Positions 1 through 10,153 of a DNA stretch of 18,213 nt are shown here, in pieces. The position numbers were made by a program, and so were the translations under genes. Below the pieces are notes generated by a model. That model was not told the DNA's origin, did not search any database, and worked only from the letters and a program-made list of their open reading frames with translations. Positions within the stretch are counted from its first letter, which is position 1. Each line of letters starts with the position of its first letter. Source of the stretch: an uncultured beta proteobacterium (GTDB lineage: Bacteria; Pseudomonadota; Gammaproteobacteria; Burkholderiales; Burkholderiaceae); contig CAIMPQ010000098.1 of assembly GCA_903843315.1 (NCBI GenBank), forward strand, positions 1 to 18,213, given 5' to 3'.

Positions 1-33
1 AATGCCATCAGTGCCAAAGTATTGTTTTTTCAT
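1..33 (-). CDS. glmM: Phosphoglucosamine mutase, first 11 codons only (cut by window edge)
   Basis: The reverse complement begins ATG at position 33 and reads MKKQYFGTDGI, which is the conserved GlmM N-terminus (family pattern KYFGTDGIRG). GlmM converts glucosamine-6-phosphate to glucosamine-1-phosphate in the cytoplasm, on the way to UDP-GlcNAc for peptidoglycan and lipopolysaccharide. The catalytic serine and the rest of the protein lie outside the window. It follows folP on the same strand, 28 bases after the folP stop, as in the classic ftsH-folP-glmM order. No Shine-Dalgarno sequence precedes the ATG, but a perfect TATAAT ends seven bases before it. The identification rests on 11 residues plus gene order, which together are strong. 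Confidence 0.85.
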   Translation of the reverse strand, partial: MKKQYFGTDGI

Positions 34-40
34 AAATGAG

Positions 41-46
41 ATTATA
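41..46 (-). promoter_or_regulatory. Candidate -10 element (TATAAT) directly upstream of glmM
   Basis: On the minus strand a perfect TATAAT occupies positions 46 to 41, followed by seven bases and the glmM ATG. A transcript from it would start at or beside the A of the ATG, giving a leaderless mRNA. The -35 region (around AGACTT at a 17-base spacing) matches poorly, so this is an inference from the -10 element and its position. Confidence 0.4.
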
Positions 47-69
47 AAACTTAGGGGTATCCTAAGTCT
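47..69 (-). terminator. Hairpin at the folP stop codon, weak terminator candidate
   Basis: The minus strand reads AGACTTAGG, loop ATACC, then CCTAAGTTT. This can form a stem of up to nine pairs including one G-U pair, followed by T and the TATAAT of the glmM promoter. The core is a perfect 6-base inverted repeat (CTTAGG/CCTAAG). The folP TAG lies inside the stem. The stem is AT-rich with a short T run, so termination is probably partial at best. Confidence 0.35.
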
Positions 70-925
70 GAATAGCCCCCCAAAGCTTTAATGCATCAAC
101 CGTCTCAGGTACATCGTGTACGCGTACGATTCTGGCACCGCGATCAGCCGCCATGATGGCTGCTGCCACGCTGGAAGCCACACGTTCATTGGTGTCCTTA
201 CCGGTAATCTTACCAAGCATGGATTTACGGGAGAGGCCGGCCAATACGGGATATCCTAACTTTGAAAATGCAGCAAAGTTTTTCAGCAAATTGAGATTAT
301 GTTCGAGACTTTTACCAAAACCAAATCCCGGATCAATCGCGATTCTATTGGCCTCGATACCAACCGTCATCAGAACTTGAGCACGTTCCTGCAAAAATAA
401 GGATACGTCCGCAATCACATCTTGATATTCCGGATCAAATTGCATCGTCTGTGGGTTGCGTTGCATGTGCATTAAAACAATACCGCAATGGGTATTTTCT
501 AAGATTGCATTTACCGCACCCTCTTGTCTTAATGCCCAAACATCATTGACGCAATCAACCCCGGCATTCAGTGCTTGCCGCATGGTCTCTGCTTTATAGG
601 TATCGATTGATAAAGCTACACCACAATGTTTGAGCACTTCAATGACTGGCAGTACGCGATCAAGTTCTTCTTGCAGCGCTACTGGCTCTGCGCCTGGCCT
701 TGTTGACTCGCCTCCAATATCTATTAGATCGACTCCATTGGCAATCATGCGTTCTGCTTGCGCTATGGCATCTTGCGGTGTTCGGAATTTCCCCCCATCT
801 GAAAATGAATCGGGGGTGGCATTCAGAATACCCATGACAATGGGGTATTGACGTTTAGTGAAGTCAAAAAGAAAACGCCCACAACGCCATGTTGTGGGCA
901 TCTCCAGCATGCCTTCTAGCTTCAT
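62..925 (-). CDS. folP: Dihydropteroate synthase
   Basis: FolP condenses 7,8-dihydropterin pyrophosphate with p-aminobenzoate to give dihydropteroate in cytoplasmic folate synthesis, and is the target of sulfonamides. From the ATG at 925 the product has 287 residues. Visible signatures are MGILNATPDSFSDGG (about 31-45), DIGGESTRPG (69-78), DPGFGFGKS (198-206, pterin site), SRKS (232-235) and RVHDV (268-272). These are the standard DHPS motifs on a TIM barrel, so the enzyme should be active. The start is uncertain: a TTG sits one codon earlier (928), and an ATG at 901 would give 279 residues beginning MPTTWRCGRF, preceded by AGAAGG ten bases upstream. The 901 start matches the usual family N-terminus better. 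It lies about 20 bases after ftsH and is probably cotranscribed with it. Confidence 0.96.
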   Translation of the reverse strand: MKLEGMLEMPTTWRCGRFLFDFTKRQYPIVMGILNATPDSFSDGGKFRTPQDAIAQAERMIANGVDLIDIGGESTRPGAEPVALQEELDRVLPVIEVLKHCGVALSIDTYKAETMRQALNAGVDCVNDVWALRQEGAVNAILENTHCGIVLMHMQRNPQTMQFDPEYQDVIADVSLFLQERAQVLMTVGIEANRIAIDPGFGFGKSLEHNLNLLKNFAAFSKLGYPVLAGLSRKSMLGKITGKDTNERVASSVAAAIMAADRGARIVRVHDVPETVDALKLWGAIQT

Positions 926-946
926 CAAAGCTCGGCTGTTAATTGC

Positions 947-2830
947 TTAGGCTGTTGCCGGAGCGCTACCAGGAGCTGGGCCTGGCGTGCCAGCAGAATT
1001 ACCAAACTGGGTTGCAGGTGGAGGCTTTGGTGTACGAGGTGGGCGACCTTCCATGATGTCGGTAATCTGCTCCGCATCCAGAGTTTCCCATTCGAGCAAA
1101 GCCGCAACCATGGCTTCAACCTTGTCGCGATTTTCTTCTAAGATTGATCTGGCCAAAGCGTACTGACTATCAATCAGCGTACGAATCTCAAAATCGACTT
1201 TCTGCTGCGTCAACTCAGACACTGTTTTGGTGCTATTGCGACCGAAGATACTCTCTGATTCAGTATCCACATAAACCATTGTTCCTAGGCTATCGCTCAT
1301 ACCATAACGCGTCACCATATCGCGTGCCATTTTGGTAGCGCGCTCAAAGTCATTTGATGCACCAGTACTCATGGAGTGCAAAAACACTTCTTCAGCAGCA
1401 CGACCACCAAACAAAATCGCCAACTCTTCTAACATGCGATCTTTATACAAATTCACACGATCAAACTCAGGCAATTGCCAAGTTACGCCCAAGGCCATAC
1501 CACGCGGCATGATGGTGACTTTATGAACCGGATCAGCCTTAGGTAGCACCTTGGCAACAACAGCATGACCAGACTCGTGATAAGCCGTATTGCGACGCTC
1601 TTCTTCACGCATCACAGCAGACTTACGCTCTGGACCCATGTAAATCTTGTCTTTAGCGTCCTCAAAGTCTTTCATATCGACTGCACGTTTATTGCGACGC
1701 GCAGCAAACAATGCAGATTCATTTACCAGGTTGGCTAAATCCGCGCCTGAGAAACCGGGGGTACCACGAGCTAGAACAGCAGCATCTACATCAGGATCAA
1801 TGGGCACTTTGCGCATATGTACATGCAGGATTTGTTCGCGACCACGAATGTCTGGCAAACCAACGTGAACTTGACGGTCAAATCGACCTGGACGCAATAG
1901 TGCTTTATCCAATACGTCGGAGCGATTAGTTGCTGCAACCACGATCACTCCACTATTACTTTCGAAACCATCCATCTCAACCAACATCTGATTAAGGGTT
2001 TGCTCGCGCTCATCATTACCACCGCCCATACCAGCACCACGATGACGACCGACCGCATCAATCTCATCAATAAAGATGATGCAAGGAGAATTTTTCTTGG
2101 CGTTCTCGAACATATCCCGTACACGTGATGCACCGACACCAACAAACATTTCAACGAAATCAGAACCGGAAATCGAGAAGAAAGGAACTTTGGCTTCGCC
2201 TGCGATAGCACGTGCTAGCAAGGTTTTACCAGTTCCCGGAGGGCCTACCAAGAGTACGCCATGGGGAATGCGACCACCCAGTTTTTGAAACTTTTGGGGA
2301 TCCTTTAAGAATTCGACTAATTCAAAAACTTCTTCTTTTGCTTCATCGCAACCAGCGACGTCAGCAAAAGTAACGGTATTGCTATTCTCATCAATCAGAC
2401 GCGCTTTTGATTTACCGAATGAGAATGCTCCGCCTTTGCCACCCCCTTGCATCTGGCGCATCATAAAGAACCAGAAGCCAATAATCAATAAAGTAGGCCC
2501 TAAATAGTACAAAGCAGAAACCAACATATTGGGTTCATCGTCCGCCTTACCGGTTACTTGAACACCGTATTTCATTAAATCACCCACCATCCAGATATCC
2601 CCTGGAGAGATGAGGGAGTATTTAGTTCCGTCAGCAGGCGTTACTTGTAATGTGCGACCTTGCACATCAACGCGCTTCACTTTTCCTGCCTTAGCGTCAT
2701 CCATGAATTGGGAGTACGTGACTGAAGTCTGGTCCTTAGGCTTGTCAAACTGTTTGAAAACAGTGAAAAGCACCAAGCCCACAATGAGCCATACACCGAT
2801 TTTTTGGAACATATTGCTGTTCAAATTCAT
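947..2830 (-). CDS. ftsH: ATP-dependent zinc metalloprotease FtsH
   Basis: FtsH is an inner-membrane AAA+ protease (hexameric in the family) that degrades misfolded membrane proteins and regulators such as sigma-32 and LpxC. The 627-residue product has a membrane segment at about 11-25, a periplasmic domain, and a second membrane segment at about 103-124. The AAA module follows with Walker A GPPGTGKT (196-203), Walker B IIFIDEID (251-258), a pore FVG (229-231) and the second region of homology TNRSDVLDKALLRPGRFDR (301-319). The protease domain carries HESGH (418-422) with D494 as the likely third zinc ligand. The C-terminus is rich in Pro, Gly and Ala and looks disordered. The ATG at 2830 has AAAAGGA directly before it; a second ATG at residue 7 (2812) is possible. 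Length and all key residues are normal. Confidence 0.98.
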   Translation of the reverse strand: MNLNSNMFQKIGVWLIVGLVLFTVFKQFDKPKDQTSVTYSQFMDDAKAGKVKRVDVQGRTLQVTPADGTKYSLISPGDIWMVGDLMKYGVQVTGKADDEPNMLVSALYYLGPTLLIIGFWFFMMRQMQGGGKGGAFSFGKSKARLIDENSNTVTFADVAGCDEAKEEVFELVEFLKDPQKFQKLGGRIPHGVLLVGPPGTGKTLLARAIAGEAKVPFFSISGSDFVEMFVGVGASRVRDMFENAKKNSPCIIFIDEIDAVGRHRGAGMGGGNDEREQTLNQMLVEMDGFESNSGVIVVAATNRSDVLDKALLRPGRFDRQVHVGLPDIRGREQILHVHMRKVPIDPDVDAAVLARGTPGFSGADLANLVNESALFAARRNKRAVDMKDFEDAKDKIYMGPERKSAVMREEERRNTAYHESGHAVVAKVLPKADPVHKVTIMPRGMALGVTWQLPEFDRVNLYKDRMLEELAILFGGRAAEEVFLHSMSTGASNDFERATKMARDMVTRYGMSDSLGTMVYVDTESESIFGRNSTKTVSELTQQKVDFEIRTLIDSQYALARSILEENRDKVEAMVAALLEWETLDAEQITDIMEGRPPRTPKPPPATQFGNSAGTPGPAPGSAPATA

Positions 2831-2876
2831 TCCTTTTCTGGATTCATCCAGGAGTTAAAGCAGGTTGCTATACCTA

Positions 2877-2910
2877 AGTATCTGATTCTACTACCTCCCT
2901 TTTTCAAGGG
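2877..2910 (-). promoter_or_regulatory. Candidate ftsH promoter with a heat-shock-like -35 box
   Basis: On the minus strand CCCTTGAAA (plus 2902-2910) matches the sigma-32 -35 consensus CTTGAAA and also resembles the sigma-70 TTGACA. GATACT (plus 2877-2882) lies 19 bases downstream as a moderate -10. I do not find the sigma-32 -10 pattern CCCCATnT at the right spacing, so heat-shock control is suggestive only. The box is also one arm of an inverted repeat CCCTTGAAAAAGGG. Confidence 0.35.
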
Positions 2911-2928
2911 CTAATGGCATATATATTT

Positions 2929-2956
2929 AATAAACCCCTGTATTTTATGGGTTATT
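2929..2956 (-). terminator. Hairpin between rlmE and ftsH, possible weak terminator
   Basis: The minus strand reads AATAACCC, a loop of about 11 bases, then GGGTTTATT, an 8-pair stem with one bulged base. A neighbouring AAACCC can pair with the same right arm, giving an alternative fold. The sequence after it is AT-rich but has no clean T run, so it may attenuate rather than stop rlmE transcription before ftsH. Confidence 0.25.
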
Positions 2957-2995
2957 AAAGGGTTTTAATGCTGATTTCTGGGATTAATAGGGAAT

Positions 2996-3670
2996 TTACT
3001 TGGGCGGTTTGAGATTTCTGCCTAAAAGGAAGATCTCTGAAGACTTTGCTCTGGAAGCTTTAGGCTTTCTAGAGGCGACCGTTTTGAAGACCTTTTTAAA
3101 CGATTCCACAATTTGACTGTAGCCACTACCGTTGAAACACTTAATCAGTAGAGCACCCTCAGGCTTTAAATGCCCTATCGCAAAATCTAAGGCAATCTCA
3201 GCCAAAAAGGCCATCCTTGCCGCATCAGCAACCCCAACCCCAGATAAATTAGGGGCCATATCCGAAAGAACCAGATCTACCTTGCCTTCCGCCTCTTTCG
3301 GCAATAATGCCTCCAGCGCTGCAAGACCTTCTTCCTCACGGAAGTCACCTTGGATAAAGCTCACATCAGCAATATCTTCCATCGGCAATATATCGAATGC
3401 AATGATCTGACCATCCGGTTTGCCAGATTCAATTTTGGGATTACTTTTACCAAGTTCGGTGAGACGATTGCGCGCGTACTGCGACCAACTTCCAGGAGCA
3501 CTTCCAAGGTCGACAATAGTCATCCCTGCTTTAATGAGGTGATCTTGCTCGTCAATTTCACTAAGCTTGTAAACCGCTCTAGCGCGATAACCCTCTTTCT
3601 GGGCCATCTTCACATAGGGATCGGTTAAATGATCTTGCAACCAACTTTTATTAAATTTATTCTTAGCCAC
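2996..3670 (-). CDS. rlmE: 23S rRNA 2'-O-ribose methyltransferase RlmE (RrmJ/FtsJ)
   Basis: RlmE methylates the 2'-OH of U2552 (E. coli numbering) in the A loop of 23S rRNA, a late step in 50S assembly. The 224-residue product shows the class I SAM motif VDLGSAPGSWSQ (53-64), and the KDKE catalytic tetrad of this family can be read as K35, D137 (SDMAPN), K177 (LIKCFNG) and E212 (SSEIFLLG). The start is a GTG at 3670 giving MAKNKFNKSW, with GGGTAAG two bases upstream as the ribosome site; no in-frame ATG fits better. It diverges from yhbY and is followed by ftsH 165 bases on, the usual proteobacterial order. It is slightly longer than E. coli RlmE (about 209 residues), partly through a short insert around 74-86. 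Confidence 0.96.
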   Translation of the reverse strand: MAKNKFNKSWLQDHLTDPYVKMAQKEGYRARAVYKLSEIDEQDHLIKAGMTIVDLGSAPGSWSQYARNRLTELGKSNPKIESGKPDGQIIAFDILPMEDIADVSFIQGDFREEEGLAALEALLPKEAEGKVDLVLSDMAPNLSGVGVADAARMAFLAEIALDFAIGHLKPEGALLIKCFNGSGYSQIVESFKKVFKTVASRKPKASRAKSSEIFLLGRNLKPPK

Positions 3671-3756
3671 AACTTACCCACTTTCGCCCTATATTTTCCT
3701 AGTTTCTGCTCTCTAAAGCAAAAGGAATCGATACAAAATCACCCAATCGACCCGAA

Positions 3757-3788
3757 TTGAGCTATTTAAACCACCAATGCTCTATCAT
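3757..3788 (+). promoter_or_regulatory. Candidate yhbY promoter, possibly leaderless
   Basis: TTGAGC (3757-3762) is a fair -35. TCTATC (3781-3786, 18-base spacer) or TATCAT (3783-3788, 20-base spacer) is a possible -10. Transcription would begin about at the ATG at 3796. The bases before the ATG (CAACCCC) hold no Shine-Dalgarno sequence, which agrees with a leaderless message. This is inferred from consensus and spacing only. Confidence 0.35.
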
Positions 3789-3795
3789 CAACCCC

Positions 3796-4422
3796 ATGAC
3801 TGCTCTCACTATTACTCCCGCACAACGTAAATCCCTTAAAGCCGATGCCCATGACTTAAGTCCTGTAGTCATGATTGGCGGCGATGGTTTAACACCAGCG
3901 GTAATTAAAGAAGCCAAGCTTGCCATTGGCCATCATGGATTAATTAAGATCCGCGTCTTCGGAGATGATCGTGAAGCACGCATAGCGATCTATGAAGAAC
4001 TATGCGATAAATTAAATGCCGCGCCGGTTCAACACATTGGCAAATTGCTTGTCATCTGGAAACCTAAAGATATTGTTGATGAAGCCTTTTCTAATTTAGG
4101 GAGATCATCAAAGCAAACCAAGAAATCATTACAGGCACCGCGCACAAAACGACAGCCCAATCGTGCTCCCGCAAAAGCCGGTGTTCGGACCAGTACTTCA
4201 GAAAGATCAGACCGTCGCTCTGCATCGAACAAGGCGCCATTCGCACGCGCTGCAGCAGTCAAGTCTGCAACGCCTAAGAAACGCGTATTACGTTCTGAAG
4301 CAGCAGAATCCAAAATTGGCTGGTCATCACCGGGATATCGCAAAGCTGCTGCTGCACCTGCTCCAATTAAAAGACGAAAAGTGCGCATGAGCAGTACGAA
4401 GAAAAAGTCACTAGGCTCTTAA
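3796..4422 (+). CDS. yhbY: YhbY-family CRM-domain RNA-binding protein with long basic tail
   Basis: Residues 1 to about 92 form a CRS1-YhbY (CRM) domain: MTALTITPAQRKSLKADAHD, the RNA-binding loop IGGDGLT (27-33), and the end VQHIGKLLVIWKPK. In E. coli this protein associates with pre-50S ribosomal particles, which fits the divergent neighbour rlmE. The 208-residue product is about twice the usual 97 or so: residues 105-208 are a low-complexity tail rich in Lys, Arg, Ser and Ala, probably disordered and nucleic-acid binding. The reading frame stays open upstream to a TTG at 3757, but the ATG at 3796 starts where the family begins. No ribosome site precedes it. A strong terminator follows the stop by about 20 bases. 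The CRM call is firm; the role of the tail is unknown. Confidence 0.93.
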   Translation: MTALTITPAQRKSLKADAHDLSPVVMIGGDGLTPAVIKEAKLAIGHHGLIKIRVFGDDREARIAIYEELCDKLNAAPVQHIGKLLVIWKPKDIVDEAFSNLGRSSKQTKKSLQAPRTKRQPNRAPAKAGVRTSTSERSDRRSASNKAPFARAAAVKSATPKKRVLRSEAAESKIGWSSPGYRKAAAAPAPIKRRKVRMSSTKKKSLGS

Positions 4423-4441
4423 AGCCGGCTGACATCAAAAG

Positions 4442-4464
4442 AACGCCGCTTGTCGGCGTTTTTT
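4442..4464. terminator. Bidirectional rho-independent terminator between yhbY and the DUF4149 gene
   Basis: AACGCCG (4442-4448), loop CTTGT, CGGCGTT (4454-4460) form a perfect 7-pair GC-rich stem, followed by TTTT on the plus strand. On the minus strand the same stem is followed by TTCTTTTG. It lies between convergent genes and its T run touches the stop codon of the minus-strand gene (4463-4465), so it probably ends transcripts from both sides. Confidence 0.88.
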
Positions 4465-4954
4465 ATTGAGTAGATTTAGTGAGGCGCCAGACCAGATAAA
4501 TTCCTAATGCACTCTGGAACATAAAGACCACACTAGAAACGCCATGTAATTTAGCAAACAAATCTGCTGAAGGTGAAAGCATCACCGGCATACCTTGCAG
4601 TAAGGCTTGATCACGCAAGGTACTCATCCAAGGGATGAATACAAACGATGCGGCGACAGAACAAAGCAACATGGCCAGTAGAACCAAGCGGATCACTTTG
4701 TACTGCCTTAGACCACGGGTAACCAGCAAGTTTGCGAGCACCATTAACGCAATACACACAATCGTACTTAAATAGGCCTCAGCCTTAAAAATGCTGCCAG
4801 CAACCATGCCCGCAACCTGGCGATCCGTGAGGGTATTAAAGATAGTGGGTGCGACAAGGTATCCAACAGTCAGTAGACTCCCCACCCATAACCCAGCAAA
4901 TAAGGTAAACAGTCTTTGCGCTCCAGAATGACTTGAAGCGACGAAGTTCTGCAT
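4463..4954 (-). CDS. DUF4149-type integral membrane protein, function unknown
   Basis: The product from the ATG at 4954 has 163 residues (MQNFVASSHS...) and about four hydrophobic segments: near 15-35, 60-80, 88-110 and 140-158, with short polar links. The pattern AGLWVGSLLTVGYLVAP near the N-terminus and a C-terminal FMFQSALGIYLVW resemble the DUF4149 family, often found beside greA in betaproteobacteria. No catalytic motif or signal peptide cleavage site is visible, and the function is not known. The frame is open upstream to 5047, but that would overlap the end of greA; the chosen ATG lies 22 bases after the greA stop. The ribosome site is weak. It is likely the last gene of the carAB-greA transcript and ends in the bidirectional terminator. 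Confidence 0.8.
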   Translation of the reverse strand: MQNFVASSHSGAQRLFTLFAGLWVGSLLTVGYLVAPTIFNTLTDRQVAGMVAGSIFKAEAYLSTIVCIALMVLANLLVTRGLRQYKVIRLVLLAMLLCSVAASFVFIPWMSTLRDQALLQGMPVMLSPSADLFAKLHGVSSVVFMFQSALGIYLVWRLTKSTQ

Positions 4955-4976
4955 AACTGCTATCTTGGAGATTAAA

Positions 4977-5453
4977 TTAGATATACCGAACAGCCAAAAT
5001 CTCCACTTGACGATTACCGCCAGGAGCCTGGACGGCAACAACATCACCCTCTTCTTTGCTAATCAGTGCACGTGCAATCGGAGAACTGATAGAGATCTTA
5101 TTTACTGCAATATCTGCTTCATCATCACCAACAATCTGATAGGTCAGCTTAGTGCCATCCTCTAGATCTTCTAAATCTACAGTTGCACCAAACACTACCC
5201 GGCCAGCGACATCTAAGGATGAGGGATCAATGATTTGCGCGGCTGACAGTTTGCCTTCTAATTCTTGAATACGGCCTTCGATAAAGCCTTGCTTTTCTTT
5301 GGCAGCATCATATTCAGCATTCTCTGAGAGATCGCCTTGTGCACGCGCTTCAGAAATGGCATTGATCACTGAAGGGCGTTCGACATGCTTAAGACGGTGC
5401 AACTCCTCTTTGAGAAGTTCTGCACCGCGTTTGGTAATGGGGATTGAGCTCAT
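4977..5453 (-). CDS. greA: Transcription elongation factor GreA
   Basis: GreA enters the secondary channel of RNA polymerase and stimulates cleavage of backtracked transcripts. Starting at the ATG at 5453 the product has exactly the usual 158 residues (MSSIPITKRG...). The N-terminal coiled-coil tip reads GDLSENAEY with D41 and E44, the acidic pair that positions the catalytic metal, followed by the C-terminal FKBP-like domain. An in-frame ATG at 5477 would add eight residues, but only the 5453 start has a ribosome site (AAGG eight bases upstream) and the family length. The gene follows carB by about 58 bases on the same strand and precedes the DUF4149 gene by 22, so all four probably share a transcript. 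Confidence 0.97.
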   Translation of the reverse strand: MSSIPITKRGAELLKEELHRLKHVERPSVINAISEARAQGDLSENAEYDAAKEKQGFIEGRIQELEGKLSAAQIIDPSSLDVAGRVVFGATVDLEDLEDGTKLTYQIVGDDEADIAVNKISISSPIARALISKEEGDVVAVQAPGGNRQVEILAVRYI

Positions 5454-5511
5454 GCTACTAACCTTACTTAAATTCATGCACTAAATTGCGCGTATAAAGG
5501 TCAATTTTAGA

Positions 5512-8774
<3,263 letters not shown>

Positions 8775-8775
<1 letters not shown>

Positions 8776-9968
8776 TATTTGCCTCCCTTATTGCTAGCAT
8801 TCATGAGCTCCACAAAACGATCAAATAAATAGGCAATGTCATGAGGACCCGGTGAAGCCTCGGGATGCCCTTGGAAACAGAGCGCTGGCTTATCTTTCCA
8901 AGCCAATCCTTGCAATGATCCATCGAACAGAGAAACATGCGTTATGCGCAAGTTGTCTGGCAAAGTATTTGCATCAACAGCAAAGCCGTGATTCTGAGAA
9001 GTAATTGCTACCCGTCCAGTATCTAAGTCTTTCACTGGATGGTTTGCGCCATGATGACCAAACTTCATCTTCAATGTTTTAGCTCCTGCGGCAAGACCCA
9101 TGATTTGGTGACCTAAACAAATCCCAAATGTGGGAATTCCTTTTTCGATAATTTCTTTTGCAGCAGCAATTGCGTAATCACACGGCTCAGGATCGCCAGG
9201 ACCATTCGAGAAAAACACACCATCTGGATTCATTGCTAAAACTTCAGTGGCGCTAGTTTGTGCAGGAACGATGGTGAGCTCACAACCGCGCTCAGTAAGC
9301 ATGCGCAAAATATTGCGTTTCACACCAAAGTCATAGGCAACCACTTTCTGGATTGGCTTGCTGGTATCCAAAGTTCGGTACGCTGGCTTGTCATCAGGGC
9401 CATGTAACTCCCATTCTGCTTCACGCCATGGGTAGGATTTCTGGGTAGTGACTACTTTTGCTAGATCTAGGCCAGCCATCCCTGGGAATGCTTTAGCAAG
9501 CTCAAGTGCTTTTTTGCCTAATACTTCAGAGTCATCACCGGCTTTTCCAGCAACGATTGCCCCTGATTGAGCGCCCTTATCTCGAAGGATACGGGTTAAT
9601 TTGCGGGTATCGATACCAGCAATACCAAGTACACCTGCTGTTCTTAGGTAATGATCTAAAGTCCCCTCTGAGCGGAAATTGGATACCCGCTTAGGCAAAT
9701 CTTTAACAACTAAGCCAGCAGCATGAATTTGATCGGACTCAGCGTCCTGCGCGTTAACGCCAACATTACCGATATGAGGATAGGTTAAGGTAACTATCTG
9801 ACGTGAATAACTTGGATCAGTAATGATCTCTTGGTATCCAGTTAATGCCGTATTAAAGACAACTTCGCCGGTAGTTTCGCCAGGGGCGCCAATACTAAAA
9901 CCAGGAAATAATGTGCCGTCAGCTAGAGCCAACACGGCGGGGGGAAAAGAAGGAAGCAAGGGTGACAA
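8775..9968 (-). CDS. carA: Carbamoyl-phosphate synthase small chain (glutamine amidotransferase)
   Basis: CarA hydrolyses glutamine and passes ammonia through a tunnel to CarB. The 397-residue product has an N-terminal CPSase domain (DGTLFPGFSIG, TGYQEIITDPSY) and a class I glutamine amidotransferase domain. That domain carries the nucleophile C284 in FGICLGHQ, and H368 and E370 in QGHPEA. The start is unusual: there is no suitable ATG. A TTG at 9968 has GGAG five bases upstream. A TTG three codons later (9959) would give MLPSFPPAVLALADG, very like the Burkholderia N-terminus. E. coli carA is also known to start with TTG. The gene opens the carAB-greA-DUF4149 operon. A roughly 117-base leader from a candidate promoter at 10092-10100 precedes it and contains a short overlapping ORF. 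Confidence 0.97.
8782..8788 (-). promoter_or_regulatory. Strong ribosome binding site of carB
   Basis: The minus strand reads AGGGAGG, six bases, then ATG at 8775. It lies inside the 3' end of carA. With the one-base TAATG overlap it suggests coupled translation of the two subunits. Confidence 0.8.
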
Positions 9969-10091
9969 ACCATCTCCAGTCCCTGCTCCATCCGACGCTC
10001 AAAACCCCCAAAAATACCAACCCGGGGCTTCTTTATGCGGGAGGTGAGTGTCTTTAAGCGCTAGGGTATTTATTAAGTTTCGAACCCTGCA

Positions 10092-10100
10092 ATCATACCA
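10092..10100 (-). promoter_or_regulatory. Candidate carAB promoter (extended -10)
   Basis: The minus strand reads TGGTATGAT, an extended -10 element (TGn plus TATGAT). The -35 position (CAAGGG at a 17-base spacing) is poor, as is common with extended -10 promoters. Predicted transcription would start near 10085, about 117 bases before the carA start. I see no clear ArgR or PurR box. Confidence 0.45.
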
Positions 10101-10102
10101 TT

Positions 10103-10114
10103 TTTACGCGTAAA
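10103..10114. promoter_or_regulatory. Perfect 12-base palindrome in the carAB promoter spacer
   Basis: TTTACGCGTAAA is identical to its reverse complement. It occupies the upstream part of the spacer just before the extended -10 of carAB, where a bound dimer would block RNA polymerase. A perfect 12-base palindrome is expected a few times by chance in 18 kb, so only the position makes it of note. Confidence 0.3.
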
Positions 10115-10153
10115 CCCTTGAATGCCTAGCCTTAAGAGTCTTGTAAGGAAATT

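Noticed and set aside
4029..4388. 119-codon open frame antisense to yhbY
   Set aside because: It mirrors the codon pattern of the well-supported CRM-domain gene, has no recognisable product and no ribosome site. The same applies to the other long open frames opposite ftsH, carB, carA, prpE and the efflux genes.
4955..5047. Upstream extension of the DUF4149 frame to 5047
   Set aside because: It would overlap the 3' end of greA by about 70 bases; the ATG at 4954, 22 bases after the greA stop, gives a normal start before the first membrane segment.
5454..5504. Separate greA promoter (TTGACC on the minus strand near 5499-5504) and an earlier greA ATG at 5477
   Set aside because: No acceptable -10 lies 16-18 bases downstream of TTGACC. 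The ATG at 5477 lacks a ribosome site and makes GreA longer than the usual 158 residues.
9994..10030. CCCC ... GGGGG followed by TTTT in the carAB leader as an attenuator
   Set aside because: Only four consecutive pairs can form before a G-G mismatch, too weak to call an intrinsic terminator.
10077..10087. GGGTTCGAAAC on the minus strand resembles a tRNA T-arm
   Set aside because: The flanking bases cannot form a T stem, and no acceptor, D or anticodon arm is found around it. It lies in the carAB leader.
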